Source of the DNA: Pseudorhodobacter sp. E13
GTDB taxonomy: Bacteria; Pseudomonadota; Alphaproteobacteria; Rhodobacterales; Rhodobacteraceae
Length of the DNA stretch: 52,906 bases
Direction: 5' to 3'
NCBI RefSeq assembly: GCF_003991405.1
Contig: NZ_RPEN01000144.1
Location: 1 to 52,906 of the forward strand
The position numbers and the translations under genes were made by a program. Under the pieces are notes generated by a model that was given only the letters and a program-made list of their open reading frames with translations, was not told the origin of the DNA and made no database searches. Position 1 is the stretch's first letter, and each line of letters begins with the position of its first letter. Below, in pieces: positions 6,556 through 15,002 of this stretch.

Positions 6556-8361
6556 CTAACCCTTGGCAATGCCCTTTGGCACCGCGCTGACATAGGTTCC
6601 GGGTGCGGGGGCCAATACCGGGTTTTCCGGGCCACCCGGATCGCGCGCCGGCACCTGCTTACCAGACTGCCCCGACAGCCATTCGCCCCAGCGCGGCCAC
6701 CAGCTTTCCTTGTGAAAGCTGGCCCCTTCCATGAAATCCTCGGGCGTGGTGAGCGGGGCGTCATTGGTGTAATGCCCGTATTTTTGCTTGGTCGGCGGAT
6801 TCACGATGCCTGCGATATGGCCCGATTGCGCCATGATGAAGGTTTTATCCTTGGAGCCGAACTGCGCCATACCGCGATAGCTGCTTTTCCACGCCGCGAT
6901 ATGGTCCGTCTCGCAGGCGATGGCACAGAGCGGCACCTTGATCTCGCTTAGGCTGACCGGCTCTCCGAACACCGGAAAGACGCCTTTGGCCAGACCGTCC
7001 TCTTTGCACAGCCCGCGGATATATTCGACCGACATCTTGGCCGGCAGGTTGGTGCCATCGCCGTTCCAGAACAAAAGGTCAAAAGCGGGCGGTGCCTCGC
7101 CCAGCATGTAACTTTTGATCGCGGGTTGATAGATCAGGTCGTTGGAGCGCAGGAAAGAGAAGGTGCGCGACATGAAGGTCTTGTCCAGAATACCATCCAC
7201 CGCGACCTGCCGTTCGATCCCGTCCACGAAATCATCCGACAGGAACACGCCCACCTCGCCCTGATCTGAGAAATCGGTGAGGGTGGTAAAGAAGGTGGCC
7301 GATTTCACGGTTTTGTCACCAGCCTTTTGCAGATGCGCCAGCGTCAGCGACAGCGTGGTCCCCGCGATGCAATAGCCCACGGCATTCACCTGTTTGGTGC
7401 CGCAGATCCGGCGCACCTCGGCCATGGCGCGCAGATAGCCGTCGCGGATATAGTCATCCATCCCGACATCGGCATAAGACGGGTCGGGGTTGACCCAAGA
7501 CACGACGAACAGGGTAAAGCCCTGATCCACGATCCATTTGATCAGGCTGTTCTGGGGCTTCAGGTCAAGGATGTAGAACTTGTTGATCCATGGCGGAAAG
7601 ATCACCAGCGGAATATCATGCACGGTTTCGGTGGTGGGGCTGTATTGGATCAGCTCCATCATCTTGTTGCGATAGACCACGGCGCCGGGGGTGGTGGCGA
7701 TATTCTCGCCCACTTTGAACGCCTCTTTATCCGCCAGCGTCACCAGCAAATCGCCATTGTTGCCTTCGATATCGCGCACAAGGTTTTCCAGACCAGCCAC
7801 AAGGCTTTCGCCATCGGTGGCCACGGCGCGTTCCAGCGCATCGGGGTTGGTGCCCAGAAAATTGGTGGGCGACATCATATCGACGATCTGGCGGGTAAAA
7901 TATTCGACCCGGCGTTTATCATTCGGCTCAAGGTGTTCCAAACTATCCACAGTGTTGGAAATCATTTCGGAATTGAGCAAATATTGTTGTTTTAAATAAT
8001 TGAAAAACGGATGATCTTCCCACAGCGGGTTTGAAAAACGACGGTCTTTCGGCGTCGGATCGGCGGGGGCCTTCAGTTCGCCTTTCAGCAAAACCTGCTG
8101 GGCGTCGACATAGTGTTTCAGGGTCTTGCCCCAATAGCTGACCTGATTCTCGAGGATTTTGGAGGGATTTTGCATCATCTCGGCGACATAGGCGGTCGCG
8201 GCCTTCATATAAACGTCTTGCCCCGGCCCGCTGAGCGAGGGGTCCGCCGCTTTACGTTTGGTCAAGGCAGCCGTCAGGCGTTTGGACAGCTCTTCGACCT
8301 TTGCCAAATTCGCATTCAGGCGATCCAAACGGGCCTGCTCGTCATTCTGAGTTGTTGCCAT
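6556..8361 (-). CDS. phaC: Class I poly(3-hydroxyalkanoate) synthase
   Basis: A 601-residue synthase, the usual class I length. A variable N-terminal domain (1-200) is followed by the alpha/beta-hydrolase catalytic domain with the lipase-like box GYCIAG (Cys331), catalytic Asp486 in CETDHIAAW and His515 in QSGHIAGI. PPWINKFYILDL is a highly conserved PhaC block. It polymerises (R)-3-hydroxyacyl-CoA on the granule surface. It is transcribed away from phaZ and toward phaP. A G-rich Shine-Dalgarno precedes the ATG, and a PhaR-type box lies 25 bp upstream. A monofunctional single-subunit synthase is expected because no phaE or phaR(class IV) subunit is nearby. Confidence 0.97.
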   Translation of the reverse strand: MATTQNDEQARLDRLNANLAKVEELSKRLTAALTKRKAADPSLSGPGQDVYMKAATAYVAEMMQNPSKILENQVSYWGKTLKHYVDAQQVLLKGELKAPADPTPKDRRFSNPLWEDHPFFNYLKQQYLLNSEMISNTVDSLEHLEPNDKRRVEYFTRQIVDMMSPTNFLGTNPDALERAVATDGESLVAGLENLVRDIEGNNGDLLVTLADKEAFKVGENIATTPGAVVYRNKMMELIQYSPTTETVHDIPLVIFPPWINKFYILDLKPQNSLIKWIVDQGFTLFVVSWVNPDPSYADVGMDDYIRDGYLRAMAEVRRICGTKQVNAVGYCIAGTTLSLTLAHLQKAGDKTVKSATFFTTLTDFSDQGEVGVFLSDDFVDGIERQVAVDGILDKTFMSRTFSFLRSNDLIYQPAIKSYMLGEAPPAFDLLFWNGDGTNLPAKMSVEYIRGLCKEDGLAKGVFPVFGEPVSLSEIKVPLCAIACETDHIAAWKSSYRGMAQFGSKDKTFIMAQSGHIAGIVNPPTKQKYGHYTNDAPLTTPEDFMEGASFHKESWWPRWGEWLSGQSGKQVPARDPGGPENPVLAPAPGTYVSAVPKGIAKG

Positions 8362-8385
8362 ATTAACTTTCCCCCCTTATATTCG

Positions 8386-8396
8386 CTGCATCGCAG
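8386..8396. promoter_or_regulatory. PhaR-type operator between phaC and phaZ
   Basis: CTGCATCGCAG, identical to the box at 6508-6518 upstream of phaP, lies in the 104-bp divergent region between phaC and phaZ. Its position would allow PhaR to control synthase and depolymerase transcription together. Confidence 0.7.
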
Positions 8397-8465
8397 CATG
8401 ACGCCCGTGTTCGCTAAAGTGAACGCCGCAAAAATTGCCGCAACCCTGAAGGCCTTGGAGCTGAC

Positions 8466-9758
8466 ATGAAGTATATGATGACCTACGACCTGATGGAAAG
8501 TGCGCGTAACACGAATGAGTGGTTGGGCGCCACCGCGCGCGCCATGGCGTCTTATCCGGCCTTTGCCTTGTCGATGAACCCGATGGTCAAATTGACCGCC
8601 GCCTGGGGCGAGGTTACGGAACGCACATTCGCCCGCATGGTCGACAAACCCGACTGGGGCATCCGTTCCATTCCCGGCCCCGAAGGCCAGGACCATTTGA
8701 TCGACGTGAAAAAGGTGGTGGAGCGCCCCTTCGGCGATCTGATCCAGTTTTTCGTGCGCCGCCGGGAACCGATGAAGCGCAAGGTTTTGCTGGTGGCCCC
8801 GATGTCCGGGCATTACGCAACGCTGGTGCGATCGACCGTCACCAGCTTGCTGCCCGATTGCGATGTTTATGTGACCGACTGGCATAATGCGCGCGATATT
8901 CCGGTATCGGCAGGCAAGTTCGATGTCGAAGATTACACGCTCTACCTCGTTGATTTCATGCGTGAACTTGGCCCCGATACGCATGTGATCGCGGTTTGCC
9001 AGCCGGTGCCTTTGACGCTGGCCGCCACCGCCTATCTGGCTGCCGAAGACCCGGATGCACAGCCGCGCAGCCTGACCCTGATCGGCGGCCCGGTGGACCC
9101 GGATGCCGCCGCGACCGAGGTGACGGATTTTGGCCGCCGGGTGACGATGGGCCAGTTGGAACAAACCGCCATTCAGCGCGTCGGCTTCATGTATAAAGGC
9201 GCGGGCCGGATGGTTTATCCGGGCCTGTTGCAGCTGCAAAGCTTCATTTCGATGAATGCCGAACGCCATGGCAAAGCGTTTCAGGAACAGATCTTGCGCG
9301 TGGCGCGGGGTGAGGCATCTGATCACGATGCGCATAACCGCTTTTACGATGAATATCTGGCCGTGATGGATATGCCTGCGGAATTTTATCTGTCCACGGT
9401 GGAGCGTATCTTCAAGAATCGCGAGATTGCGAAGAACGAATTCACGGTAAACGGCAAGCGCGTGGATATTGGGGCGATCACCCGAGTCGCGGTGAAAACG
9501 GTTGAAGGGTCCAAGGATGATATCTCGGCCCCCGGCCAATGTATCGCCGCTTTGGCGCTGTGCACCGGCTTGCCGGACAGCAAGAAGGCCAGCCACCTTG
9601 AGGATGGCGCGGGCCATTACGGGATTTTCGCTGGCAAAAGCTGGCGTTTGAATATTCGCCCCTTGGTGCTGGATTTCATCGACGCCAATTCCGGCGACGA
9701 TACACCCGATACGGCGGCTAAAAAGCCGGCGGCGGCAAAGGCAAAAGCGGCGTCCTGA
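8466..9758 (+). CDS. phaZ: Intracellular polyhydroxyalkanoate depolymerase
   Basis: A 430-residue protein of the intracellular PhaZ family. The nucleophile is a Cys (Cys178) in VIAVCQPV rather than a lipase-box Ser, as in the Cupriavidus and Paracoccus i-PhaZ enzymes. Other family blocks are VLLVAPMSGHYATL (about 107), VYVTDWHNAR (about 134) and the C-terminal GHYGIFAGK with the likely catalytic His. The tail is Ala/Lys-rich. It degrades amorphous PHB in native granules to monomers or oligomers. It is divergent from phaC with a shared operator region and is followed by a clear terminator. Confidence 0.95.
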   Translation: MKYMMTYDLMESARNTNEWLGATARAMASYPAFALSMNPMVKLTAAWGEVTERTFARMVDKPDWGIRSIPGPEGQDHLIDVKKVVERPFGDLIQFFVRRREPMKRKVLLVAPMSGHYATLVRSTVTSLLPDCDVYVTDWHNARDIPVSAGKFDVEDYTLYLVDFMRELGPDTHVIAVCQPVPLTLAATAYLAAEDPDAQPRSLTLIGGPVDPDAAATEVTDFGRRVTMGQLEQTAIQRVGFMYKGAGRMVYPGLLQLQSFISMNAERHGKAFQEQILRVARGEASDHDAHNRFYDEYLAVMDMPAEFYLSTVERIFKNREIAKNEFTVNGKRVDIGAITRVAVKTVEGSKDDISAPGQCIAALALCTGLPDSKKASHLEDGAGHYGIFAGKSWRLNIRPLVLDFIDANSGDDTPDTAAKKPAAAKAKAAS

Positions 9759-9778
9759 CCCGGACCGGATGAATGAAC

Positions 9779-9810
9779 AAAGGCCCTCGGCAATGCGCCG
9801 GGGGCCTTTT
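9779..9810 (+). terminator. Terminator of phaZ
   Basis: AAAGGCCC-T-CGGC (9779-9791) pairs with GCCG-G-GGGCCTTT, closing around AATGC, and ends in TTTT. It lies 20 bp past the phaZ stop and just before the convergent hydrolase ending at 9835, so it may work in both directions. Confidence 0.8.
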
Positions 9811-9834
9811 GCATTTCGGCGCCTGCCCCTGTTG

Positions 9835-10545
9835 TCAGCGCAGAATCAGCGGGCCATCAAAGAACATCTGAAGCGCACGGCTGACCGCCTCCGGCTGTTC
9901 CAACGGCAGCAGATGCCCTGCGTTTTCAATGACCTGCACGCGGGCAGATGGCATCAATTCCGCCATGAAGCTTTGCCGCCGCACCGGCACCAACCCATCC
10001 TGCGCCCCTGCCAGCACCAAGGCCGGCATCGCCGCACGCCGCAGGGTCTTTTGCTGATCGCGGCGGCGTTGCAGGGCGCGGGATTGTGCGGTGAACACCT
10101 CCTCGCCCAAGGCCAGCGCCATATCCTCTACCAAGGCCATGATGTCCTCGCGTCCCGGCAGGTTGGCAAGTGCGCGCGGCGGCAGTTCCTCGGCCATGGC
10201 CTGCACCAACCGACCGGTGCGCGCCAAAATCATCCGCTTTTCGCGCACGGCGGCGGCATCCGGGGTTTCGCCCAGCGGATCGGCGGACAGGAAAGCAACC
10301 TTGCTGACCCGCCCCAGATCGCGGCGCATCACATCCAGCGCCACATGCGCGCCAAGGCCCAAGCCCGCAAGCGCAAAGCGCGCGGGGGCAGCGGCAAGGA
10401 TATGGCCCGAGATTTCCTCGATCGTATTGCCCGGATGAGGCAGCGCCACCGTCACCGCCCGACCCCGCGACAGATCAACGATCTGCTGGCCGAAAAGCCG
10501 CGCGTCCGACATCAGACCGGGGATCAGGATCAAGGGGTCATTCAT
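9835..10545 (-). CDS. Alpha/beta-hydrolase fold protein lacking the catalytic serine
   Basis: A 236-residue single-domain alpha/beta-hydrolase. The opening LILIPGLMSDARLF strand/oxyanion region, the GAQDGLVPV acid loop (Asp184) and the NAGHLLPLEQP His loop (His212) are all present. The nucleophile elbow reads AGLGLGAH, so the residue where Ser is expected in G-x-S-x-G is Gly63. It is either a non-hydrolytic family member or uses different chemistry. It is last in a tandem of three minus-strand alpha/beta-hydrolases, seven bases after the previous stop's neighbour at 10552, convergent with phaZ. No substrate can be assigned. Confidence 0.75.
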   Translation of the reverse strand: MNDPLILIPGLMSDARLFGQQIVDLSRGRAVTVALPHPGNTIEEISGHILAAAPARFALAGLGLGAHVALDVMRRDLGRVSKVAFLSADPLGETPDAAAVREKRMILARTGRLVQAMAEELPPRALANLPGREDIMALVEDMALALGEEVFTAQSRALQRRRDQQKTLRRAAMPALVLAGAQDGLVPVRRQSFMAELMPSARVQVIENAGHLLPLEQPEAVSRALQMFFDGPLILR

Positions 10546-10551
10546 CTGGGG

Positions 10552-11532
10552 TCACAGGCCCTTTGCCCAGTCAAGGATGCGGGCGGTGGCAGCGGCGGTT
10601 TGGCCGGGGCTCATGATATCGCCAGCGATTACATGGGCATAGGGGTCATCCGCCTCGGTCAATATTGGGTGATAGACTGCGGCCCCTGCCCCCCATTCCG
10701 CCGCGATGCGCGCGGTGACTGTGGGCTGCACCACGCGGTCTTGCAGGGAAAACAGGAACAGCGCCGGGGGGATGGCCGCTGTGTAATCTTGTCGCAGCGC
10801 CTCTTGCACCAAAGCCTCCATCGGGATGGCGGCAACAGTGGGATAGCGCGTGGTCCAAAGCCGCGCATGATCGGCGTTGCGCGTGTCAAAGCTGCGTTCA
10901 GCCCCTGCCACGACAGGCCCCCAATAGCGCACGAAAGGCAGGTTGAGGATGAAGGACGCGGTTGGGTCGATCCCGAAATTGGGCGAGACGAAAACCATCC
11001 CCGCCACGCTTTCGGCGCGCGCAGGGTCCAATGCGGCAAGGGCCGCCAATGTGCCCCCGGTAGAGGTGGAGATGACGATCACACGGTCGCCCAAGCGCCG
11101 CCCGATGGCCAGTGCCTCATCCATATCACGGATCCAGTCCCCCGCCGCAGGCTCTGCCATCGGGGCCGATCCGCGCCCATGGCCCGACAACCGGGTGAAA
11201 AACAGATTGGCCCCCAAAGCGGCGGCAACCTGATCCGGCACCGGACGGATTTCATGCTTGGTGGCGGAAAAACCGTGGATATAGATCACCGAAAGCGGGG
11301 TTTTCACGCCTTTGTCCCCGGCCCAGATGATCTCTTTTTCCGTGCTGGGCACGATATCGGTATAGGCCGCTTCTTGCGCGGCAAGATAGGCATCAAGATC
11401 CGCGCCCAGGCTTTGCGCATCAAAGCGGGCGCTGCGGTCGACGGGTTTCTTGGGGGCGATGGCAAAGGCCAAGGCGACCAGCGCGATCAGGACCAGCAGG
11501 ACGCGGCCCAAGGCTTTGCCGAATTTACGCAT
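10552..11532 (-). CDS. Membrane-anchored alpha/beta hydrolase (serine lipase/esterase type)
   Basis: A 326-residue protein. The N terminus (KALGRVLLVLIALVALAFAIAP, split here by its basic start) is a signal anchor or uncleaved signal. The hydrolase domain begins at about 80 with VIYIHGFSATKHE; RLSGHGRG (115-121) follows, the nucleophile Ser157 is in ISTSTGG, the Asp lies in FSLQDRVVQ, and the His in DPYAHVIAG. This resembles monoacylglycerol-lipase-like S33 hydrolases acting at the cytoplasmic or outer face of the inner membrane. It overlaps the upstream hydrolase gene by eight bases and precedes the Ser-less hydrolase by six, so the three form one operon. Confidence 0.8.
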   Translation of the reverse strand: MRKFGKALGRVLLVLIALVALAFAIAPKKPVDRSARFDAQSLGADLDAYLAAQEAAYTDIVPSTEKEIIWAGDKGVKTPLSVIYIHGFSATKHEIRPVPDQVAAALGANLFFTRLSGHGRGSAPMAEPAAGDWIRDMDEALAIGRRLGDRVIVISTSTGGTLAALAALDPARAESVAGMVFVSPNFGIDPTASFILNLPFVRYWGPVVAGAERSFDTRNADHARLWTTRYPTVAAIPMEALVQEALRQDYTAAIPPALFLFSLQDRVVQPTVTARIAAEWGAGAAVYHPILTEADDPYAHVIAGDIMSPGQTAAATARILDWAKGL

Positions 11533-12283
11533 GATGGGCCTTTCCCAGAAGATCGGTGATGGCGGTGGTGATCATCGCCAAACATTCCGGCGTGGAAAAG
11601 CGGTGGTCTGCGCCTTTTACAAGGGTCAGGCGCAGATCGGGGCTGTCGGCATGATCCATCAAGCGCAGGGCAACCGCAGGCGGCACATCAGTATCGGCAG
11701 TGCCTTGCAGCAGCCGCACCGGGAATGGCAGGTGCAGCGGGCTGCGCAGCACAAGGCGGTCGCGCCCGTCTTCGATCAGGCGTTTGGTGATGATATACGG
11801 TTCCTCGGAATAATCCGACGGCAGCGCCACCTGCCCCGCCGCCAGTTCGGCCTTTTGCGCAGGGGTAAAGCCTGCCCACATGCTGTCTTCGGTGAAATCG
11901 GGTGCTGCGGCGATGCCCACCAGCCCGGCAATCCGGGCGGGCCGCGCGCGGGCGACCAGCAGCGAAATCCACCCCCCCATGGAGGAACCGACAAGGATTT
12001 GCGGCCCTGTGGTCAAACGGGTGATCGCCTCCAGCGCGTCTTCGAACCAATCGCCGATCGCACCATCCAGAAAATGGCCAGAGGATTGGCCATGGCCGGA
12101 ATAATCCATACGCAAAAAAGCGCGACCCGTCTCTTTGGCCCAGTCTTCCAGAAAAATCGCCTTCGTCCCTTCCATGTCGGATTTGAACCCGCCCAGAAAC
12201 ACCACGCCCGGCCCCTGCCCGGCGGTCTGGTGATAGGCGATGCTGCGGTTTTGCCCGGTGGTCAGAAAGCTTGGCTTGGTCAT
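11525..12283 (-). CDS. Alpha/beta hydrolase (esterase-like)
   Basis: A 252-residue alpha/beta hydrolase with a complete triad: nucleophile Ser in ILVGSSMGGW (about 105), Asp in TADTDVPP, and His in ADHRFSTPE near the C terminus. VVFLGGFKSDMEG is the first-strand/oxyanion region, and DYSGHGQSSG is the usual GxGxS loop. It resembles the short carboxylesterase/palmitoyl-thioesterase-like family (ABHD10-type). The start at 12283 was preferred over 12319 because homology begins there. It is first of three hydrolase genes and divergent from thrS. The substrate is unknown. Confidence 0.8.
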   Translation of the reverse strand: MTKPSFLTTGQNRSIAYHQTAGQGPGVVFLGGFKSDMEGTKAIFLEDWAKETGRAFLRMDYSGHGQSSGHFLDGAIGDWFEDALEAITRLTTGPQILVGSSMGGWISLLVARARPARIAGLVGIAAAPDFTEDSMWAGFTPAQKAELAAGQVALPSDYSEEPYIITKRLIEDGRDRLVLRSPLHLPFPVRLLQGTADTDVPPAVALRLMDHADSPDLRLTLVKGADHRFSTPECLAMITTAITDLLGKAHHA

Positions 12284-12499
12284 ATGTGCCCCGATAGGTT
12301 TCCCCAAGCTATAGACCACGACAGGGCATGGGCCAAGCCTTTGACTGCCCCGGCGCGGCCCTGATTATGCACCGCAAACACTGACCTCCCGTTGAGAATT
12401 CGGCGGCGGTTGACTTTCAAACCGCGGGACGCCATTTAGACGCCGACATAAACCCGCAACCGGGCGCATCGTGGGCGCCAAACCGAGGAGGTGGCCCAG

Positions 12500-14446
12500 A
12501 TGGCCCAGATTTCCCTGACCTTTCCCGATGGCAATATTCGTCACTATGACGCAGGCGTGACCCCTGCCGAAGTGGCGGCCAGCATTGCTGTCAGCCTTGC
12601 CAAAAAGGCCATCAGCGCCACCGTGAACGGCGCGCATTTCGATCTGCAATGGCCGATCACGGCGGATGCCACCATTTCCTTGAACACGCTGGCCGATGAT
12701 GCCGCCGCACTGGAGTTGATCCGGCACGATATGGCGCATGTGATGGCGCGCGCGGTGCAAGAGATCTGGCCCGATGTGAAGGTGACGATTGGTCCGGTCA
12801 TCAAGGATGGCTGGTATTACGATTTCGACCGGGCGGAACCCTTTACCCCCGAAGACCTTGGCGCGATTGAAGCGAAGATGAAACAGATCATCAACGCGCG
12901 CGACCCCGTCCGCACCGAAGTCTGGGACCGCGCCCGCGCCATTGCGCATTATGAGGCCAAGGGCGAACCCTATAAGGTGGAGTTGATCGAAAGCATCCCG
13001 GGTGCCGAAGACCTGCGGATGTATTGGCACGGCCATTGGCAAGACCTGTGCCGGGGCCCGCATTTGCAAAACACCGGGCAGCTTCCGGCGGATGCGTTCA
13101 AACTGATGTCGGTTGCCGGGGCCTATTGGCGCGGCGACAGCAACCGCGCCATGCTTCAACGGATTTACGGCGTGGCGTTCAAGAACCGCGAAGACCTGAA
13201 GGCCCATCTGACCCTGCTGGAAGAAGCCGCAAAGCGCGACCACCGCAAGCTGGGCCGCGAGATGAACCTGTTTCACATGCAGGAAGAGGCACCGGGCCAG
13301 ATTTTCTGGCACCCGAACGGCTGGACGATTTACACGCAGCTGCAAGACTACATGCGCCGCAAGCAGCGCGCCGATGGCTATGTAGAGGTGAACACGCCGC
13401 AGGTGGTGAACCGCAAGCTGTGGGAAGCCTCGGGCCATTGGGAGAGTTATCAGGAAAACATGTTCATCGTGGAAGTGGATGAAGACCACGCCCGCGAAAA
13501 GACCATTAATGCGCTGAAACCGATGAACTGCCCCTGCCATGTGCAGATTTTCAACGTGGGCCTGAAATCCTATCGCGACCTTCCGCTGCGGATGGCAGAG
13601 TTTGGGTCTTGCAACCGCTATGAACCCTCTGGCGCGCTGCATGGCATCATGCGCGTGCGCGGCTTTACACAAGACGACGGGCATATCTTTTGCCGCGAAG
13701 AACAGATCGAATCTGAATCGAAGAAATTCATCGAATTCCTGAGCCGTATCTACGCCGATCTCGGCTTTGACAAATGGCGCATCAAACTGTCCACCCGCCC
13801 TGAAAAGCGGGTTGGAACGGATGCAAGTTGGGACATGATGGAAGAGGCGCTGGCCAATGCTTGCAAGGCGGCGGGTCACGACTTTGAATTGTTCCCGGGC
13901 GAAGGTGCATTCTATGCGCCCAAGTTGGAATTCGTGCTGACCGATGCGATTGGCCGTGACTGGCAATGCGGCACCTTGCAACTGGACCCGAACATTCCAG
14001 CCCGTCTTGGCGCAAGTTATATCGGCGAGGATGGCGCAAAGCACACGCCTTATATGCTGCACCGCGCCTGCCTTGGGTCGTTCGAACGCTTTATCGGCAT
14101 TCTGATCGAAAGCCATGCGGGCAAGCTGCCGTTCTGGATTGCGCCGCGTCAGGTTGTGGTGGCGGCAATCGTCTCGGACGCAGATGATTACGCGATGGAG
14201 GTTTGCGCCGCGCTGAATGCCGCCGGGGTGCGGGCCGAAGTTGATCTGCGCAATGAAAAGATCAACTACAAGATTCGCGAACATTCGGTCGGTAAAGTGC
14301 CGGTTATTCTGGCCGTTGGCATGCGGGAGGTAGAGGAAAAAACCGTTTCCGTCCGCCGCTTGGGTGAAACAAAAACCGAAACCTTGGCGCTGGACGACGT
14401 GATCACGGATTTGGGCAAAGAAGCCAAGGCGCCGGACCTGCGCTAA
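12500..14446 (+). CDS. thrS: Threonyl-tRNA synthetase
   Basis: A 648-residue class II synthetase of full length. In order it has a TGS domain (1-60), the editing domain with [11 protein letters not shown] (about 77), a catalytic core with zinc ligands in [10 protein letters not shown], motif 2 [17 protein letters not shown] and [10 protein letters not shown], motif 3 near [16 protein letters not shown], and a C-terminal anticodon-binding domain. It charges tRNA-Thr in the cytosol. GAGGAG is nine bases before the ATG at 12500, while an in-frame GTG at 12491 has no spacing, so 12500 was chosen. It has a strong terminator and is monocistronic. No leader attenuator was evident. Confidence 0.97.
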   Translation: MAQISLTFPDGNIRHYDAGVTPAEVAASIAVSLAKKAISATVNGAHFDLQWPITADATISLNTLADDAAALELIRHDMAHVMARAVQEIWPDVKVTIGPVIKDGWYYDFDRAEPFTPEDLGAIEAKMKQIINARDPVRTEVWDRARAIAHYEAKGEPYKVELIESIPGAEDLRMYWHGHWQDLCRGPHLQNTGQLPADAFKLMSVAGAYWRGDSNRAMLQRIYGVAFKNREDLKAHLTLLEEAAKRDHRKLGREMNLFHMQEEAPGQIFWHPNGWTIYTQLQDYMRRKQRADGYVEVNTPQVVNRKLWEASGHWESYQENMFIVEVDEDHAREKTINALKPMNCPCHVQIFNVGLKSYRDLPLRMAEFGSCNRYEPSGALHGIMRVRGFTQDDGHIFCREEQIESESKKFIEFLSRIYADLGFDKWRIKLSTRPEKRVGTDASWDMMEEALANACKAAGHDFELFPGEGAFYAPKLEFVLTDAIGRDWQCGTLQLDPNIPARLGASYIGEDGAKHTPYMLHRACLGSFERFIGILIESHAGKLPFWIAPRQVVVAAIVSDADDYAMEVCAALNAAGVRAEVDLRNEKINYKIREHSVGKVPVILAVGMREVEEKTVSVRRLGETKTETLALDDVITDLGKEAKAPDLR

Positions 14447-14469
14447 ACAAGCCATTGAAAACCATAAGA

Positions 14470-14500
14470 AAGCGCCGTTCCTGCGGCGCTTTTTTCTTTT
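14470..14500 (+). terminator. Intrinsic terminator of thrS
   Basis: AAGCGCCG (14470-14477) and CGGCGCTT (14484-14491) form an 8-bp stem with a six-base loop, followed by TTTTTCTTTT. Confidence 0.92.
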
Positions 14501-14502
14501 TA

Positions 14503-14623
14503 CAGAGCCCTGAAATTTTTCCCGTTTCATGTTACAATTTTTCACGGCCCTGTTTTACACGGCCCTGTTATTGGCCTGTTACCGCTGGCGTGCCGTAGCA
14601 ATTGGACATCGCAATAACGCGAT
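14503..14623 (+). promoter_or_regulatory. Bufferin operon upstream region with tandem repeats and palindrome
   Basis: CACGGCCCTGTT occurs at 14543-14554 and again at 14558-14569. A degenerate third copy (TTGGCCTGTTA) follows at 14571-14581, and a related CCCTG lies at about 14508. An inverted repeat ATCGC-AATAAC-GCGAT covers 14608-14623. The spacing of about 15 bp suggests a regulator binding side by side on the DNA. No convincing -10/-35 pair or ECF sigma site was seen, and no regulator gene is adjacent. Its role as a metal- or stress-responsive control region is inferred. Confidence 0.45.
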
Positions 14624-14652
14624 CTACTCGAAACTGCTCAAGGGAGAGAATT

Positions 14653-14943
14653 ATGTCGATGAATACCAAAACGATTGCTGTTGCAGGTGCTTTGGCTGCG
14701 GCTCTGGCCGCCCATGTTGCCCCGGCTTCGGCACAGGAAGCCAAGGAAAAATGCTTTGGCGTGGCGCTGGCTGGCCAGAATGATTGCGCGGCCGGCCCCG
14801 GCACCACCTGTGCAGGTTCGTCCAAGGTCGACTATCAGGGCAACGCATGGAAGCTGGTCCCGGCGGGCACCTGCACCACGATGGAACTGCCCGAAGGCCG
14901 CATGGGCAGCCTCGAAGCGCTTGACCGCGACATGGCAAGCTGA
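14653..14943 (+). CDS. bufA1: Bufferin-type RiPP precursor (DUF2282)
   Basis: A 96-residue precursor. A classic Sec signal peptide (1-27, cleavage after ASA) precedes a short core with four cysteines at 34, 45, 53 and 74. [14 protein letters not shown] is the DUF2282 hallmark, followed by [13 protein letters not shown] and [12 protein letters not shown]2282 proteins were recently shown in Caulobacter and others to be bufferins, exported peptides whose central cysteines are modified to thiooxazoles and which bind copper (established). The order with bufB, bufC and DoxX genes is exact. GGGAGAG lies well spaced before the ATG at 14653. A hairpin separates it from bufB and may keep the precursor transcript more abundant than the enzyme transcript. 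Confidence 0.93.
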   Translation: MSMNTKTIAVAGALAAALAAHVAPASAQEAKEKCFGVALAGQNDCAAGPGTTCAGSSKVDYQGNAWKLVPAGTCTTMELPEGRMGSLEALDRDMAS

Positions 14944-14951
14944 TCACGCCT

Positions 14952-14981
14952 GCCCTCCCCTCCGCACCGGGGGGGGAGGGC
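14952..14981 (+). promoter_or_regulatory. Intercistronic hairpin between bufA1 and bufB
   Basis: GCCCTCCCC (14952-14960) pairs perfectly with GGGGAGGGC (14973-14981) around a 12-base loop, in the 59-bp gap between precursor and enzyme genes. A short AAATTT follows, not a long T-run. It may act as a partial terminator or an mRNA-processing/stability element favouring the precursor. This is inferred from position. Confidence 0.6.
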
Positions 14982-15002
14982 AAATTTCCCGGAGGAGTTC
15001 GG

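Noticed and set aside
5344-6951. A 535-codon plus-strand open frame across the PHA genes
   Set aside because: It is antisense to phaR, phaP and phaC, gives His/Arg/Phe-rich text without homology, and crosses promoters and the phaP terminator.
12284-12499. Leader attenuator or T-box before thrS
   Set aside because: No leader peptide with Thr codons, no T-box and no stable terminator hairpin were visible.
12365-14545. A 726-codon minus-strand open frame over thrS
   Set aside because: It is the antisense shadow of a full-length synthetase gene, without a start signal or recognisable domain.
14578-14627. ECF sigma promoter upstream of the bufferin genes
   Set aside because: A GTTACC-like and a CGAA-like sequence exist, but their spacing does not fit a known ECF promoter.
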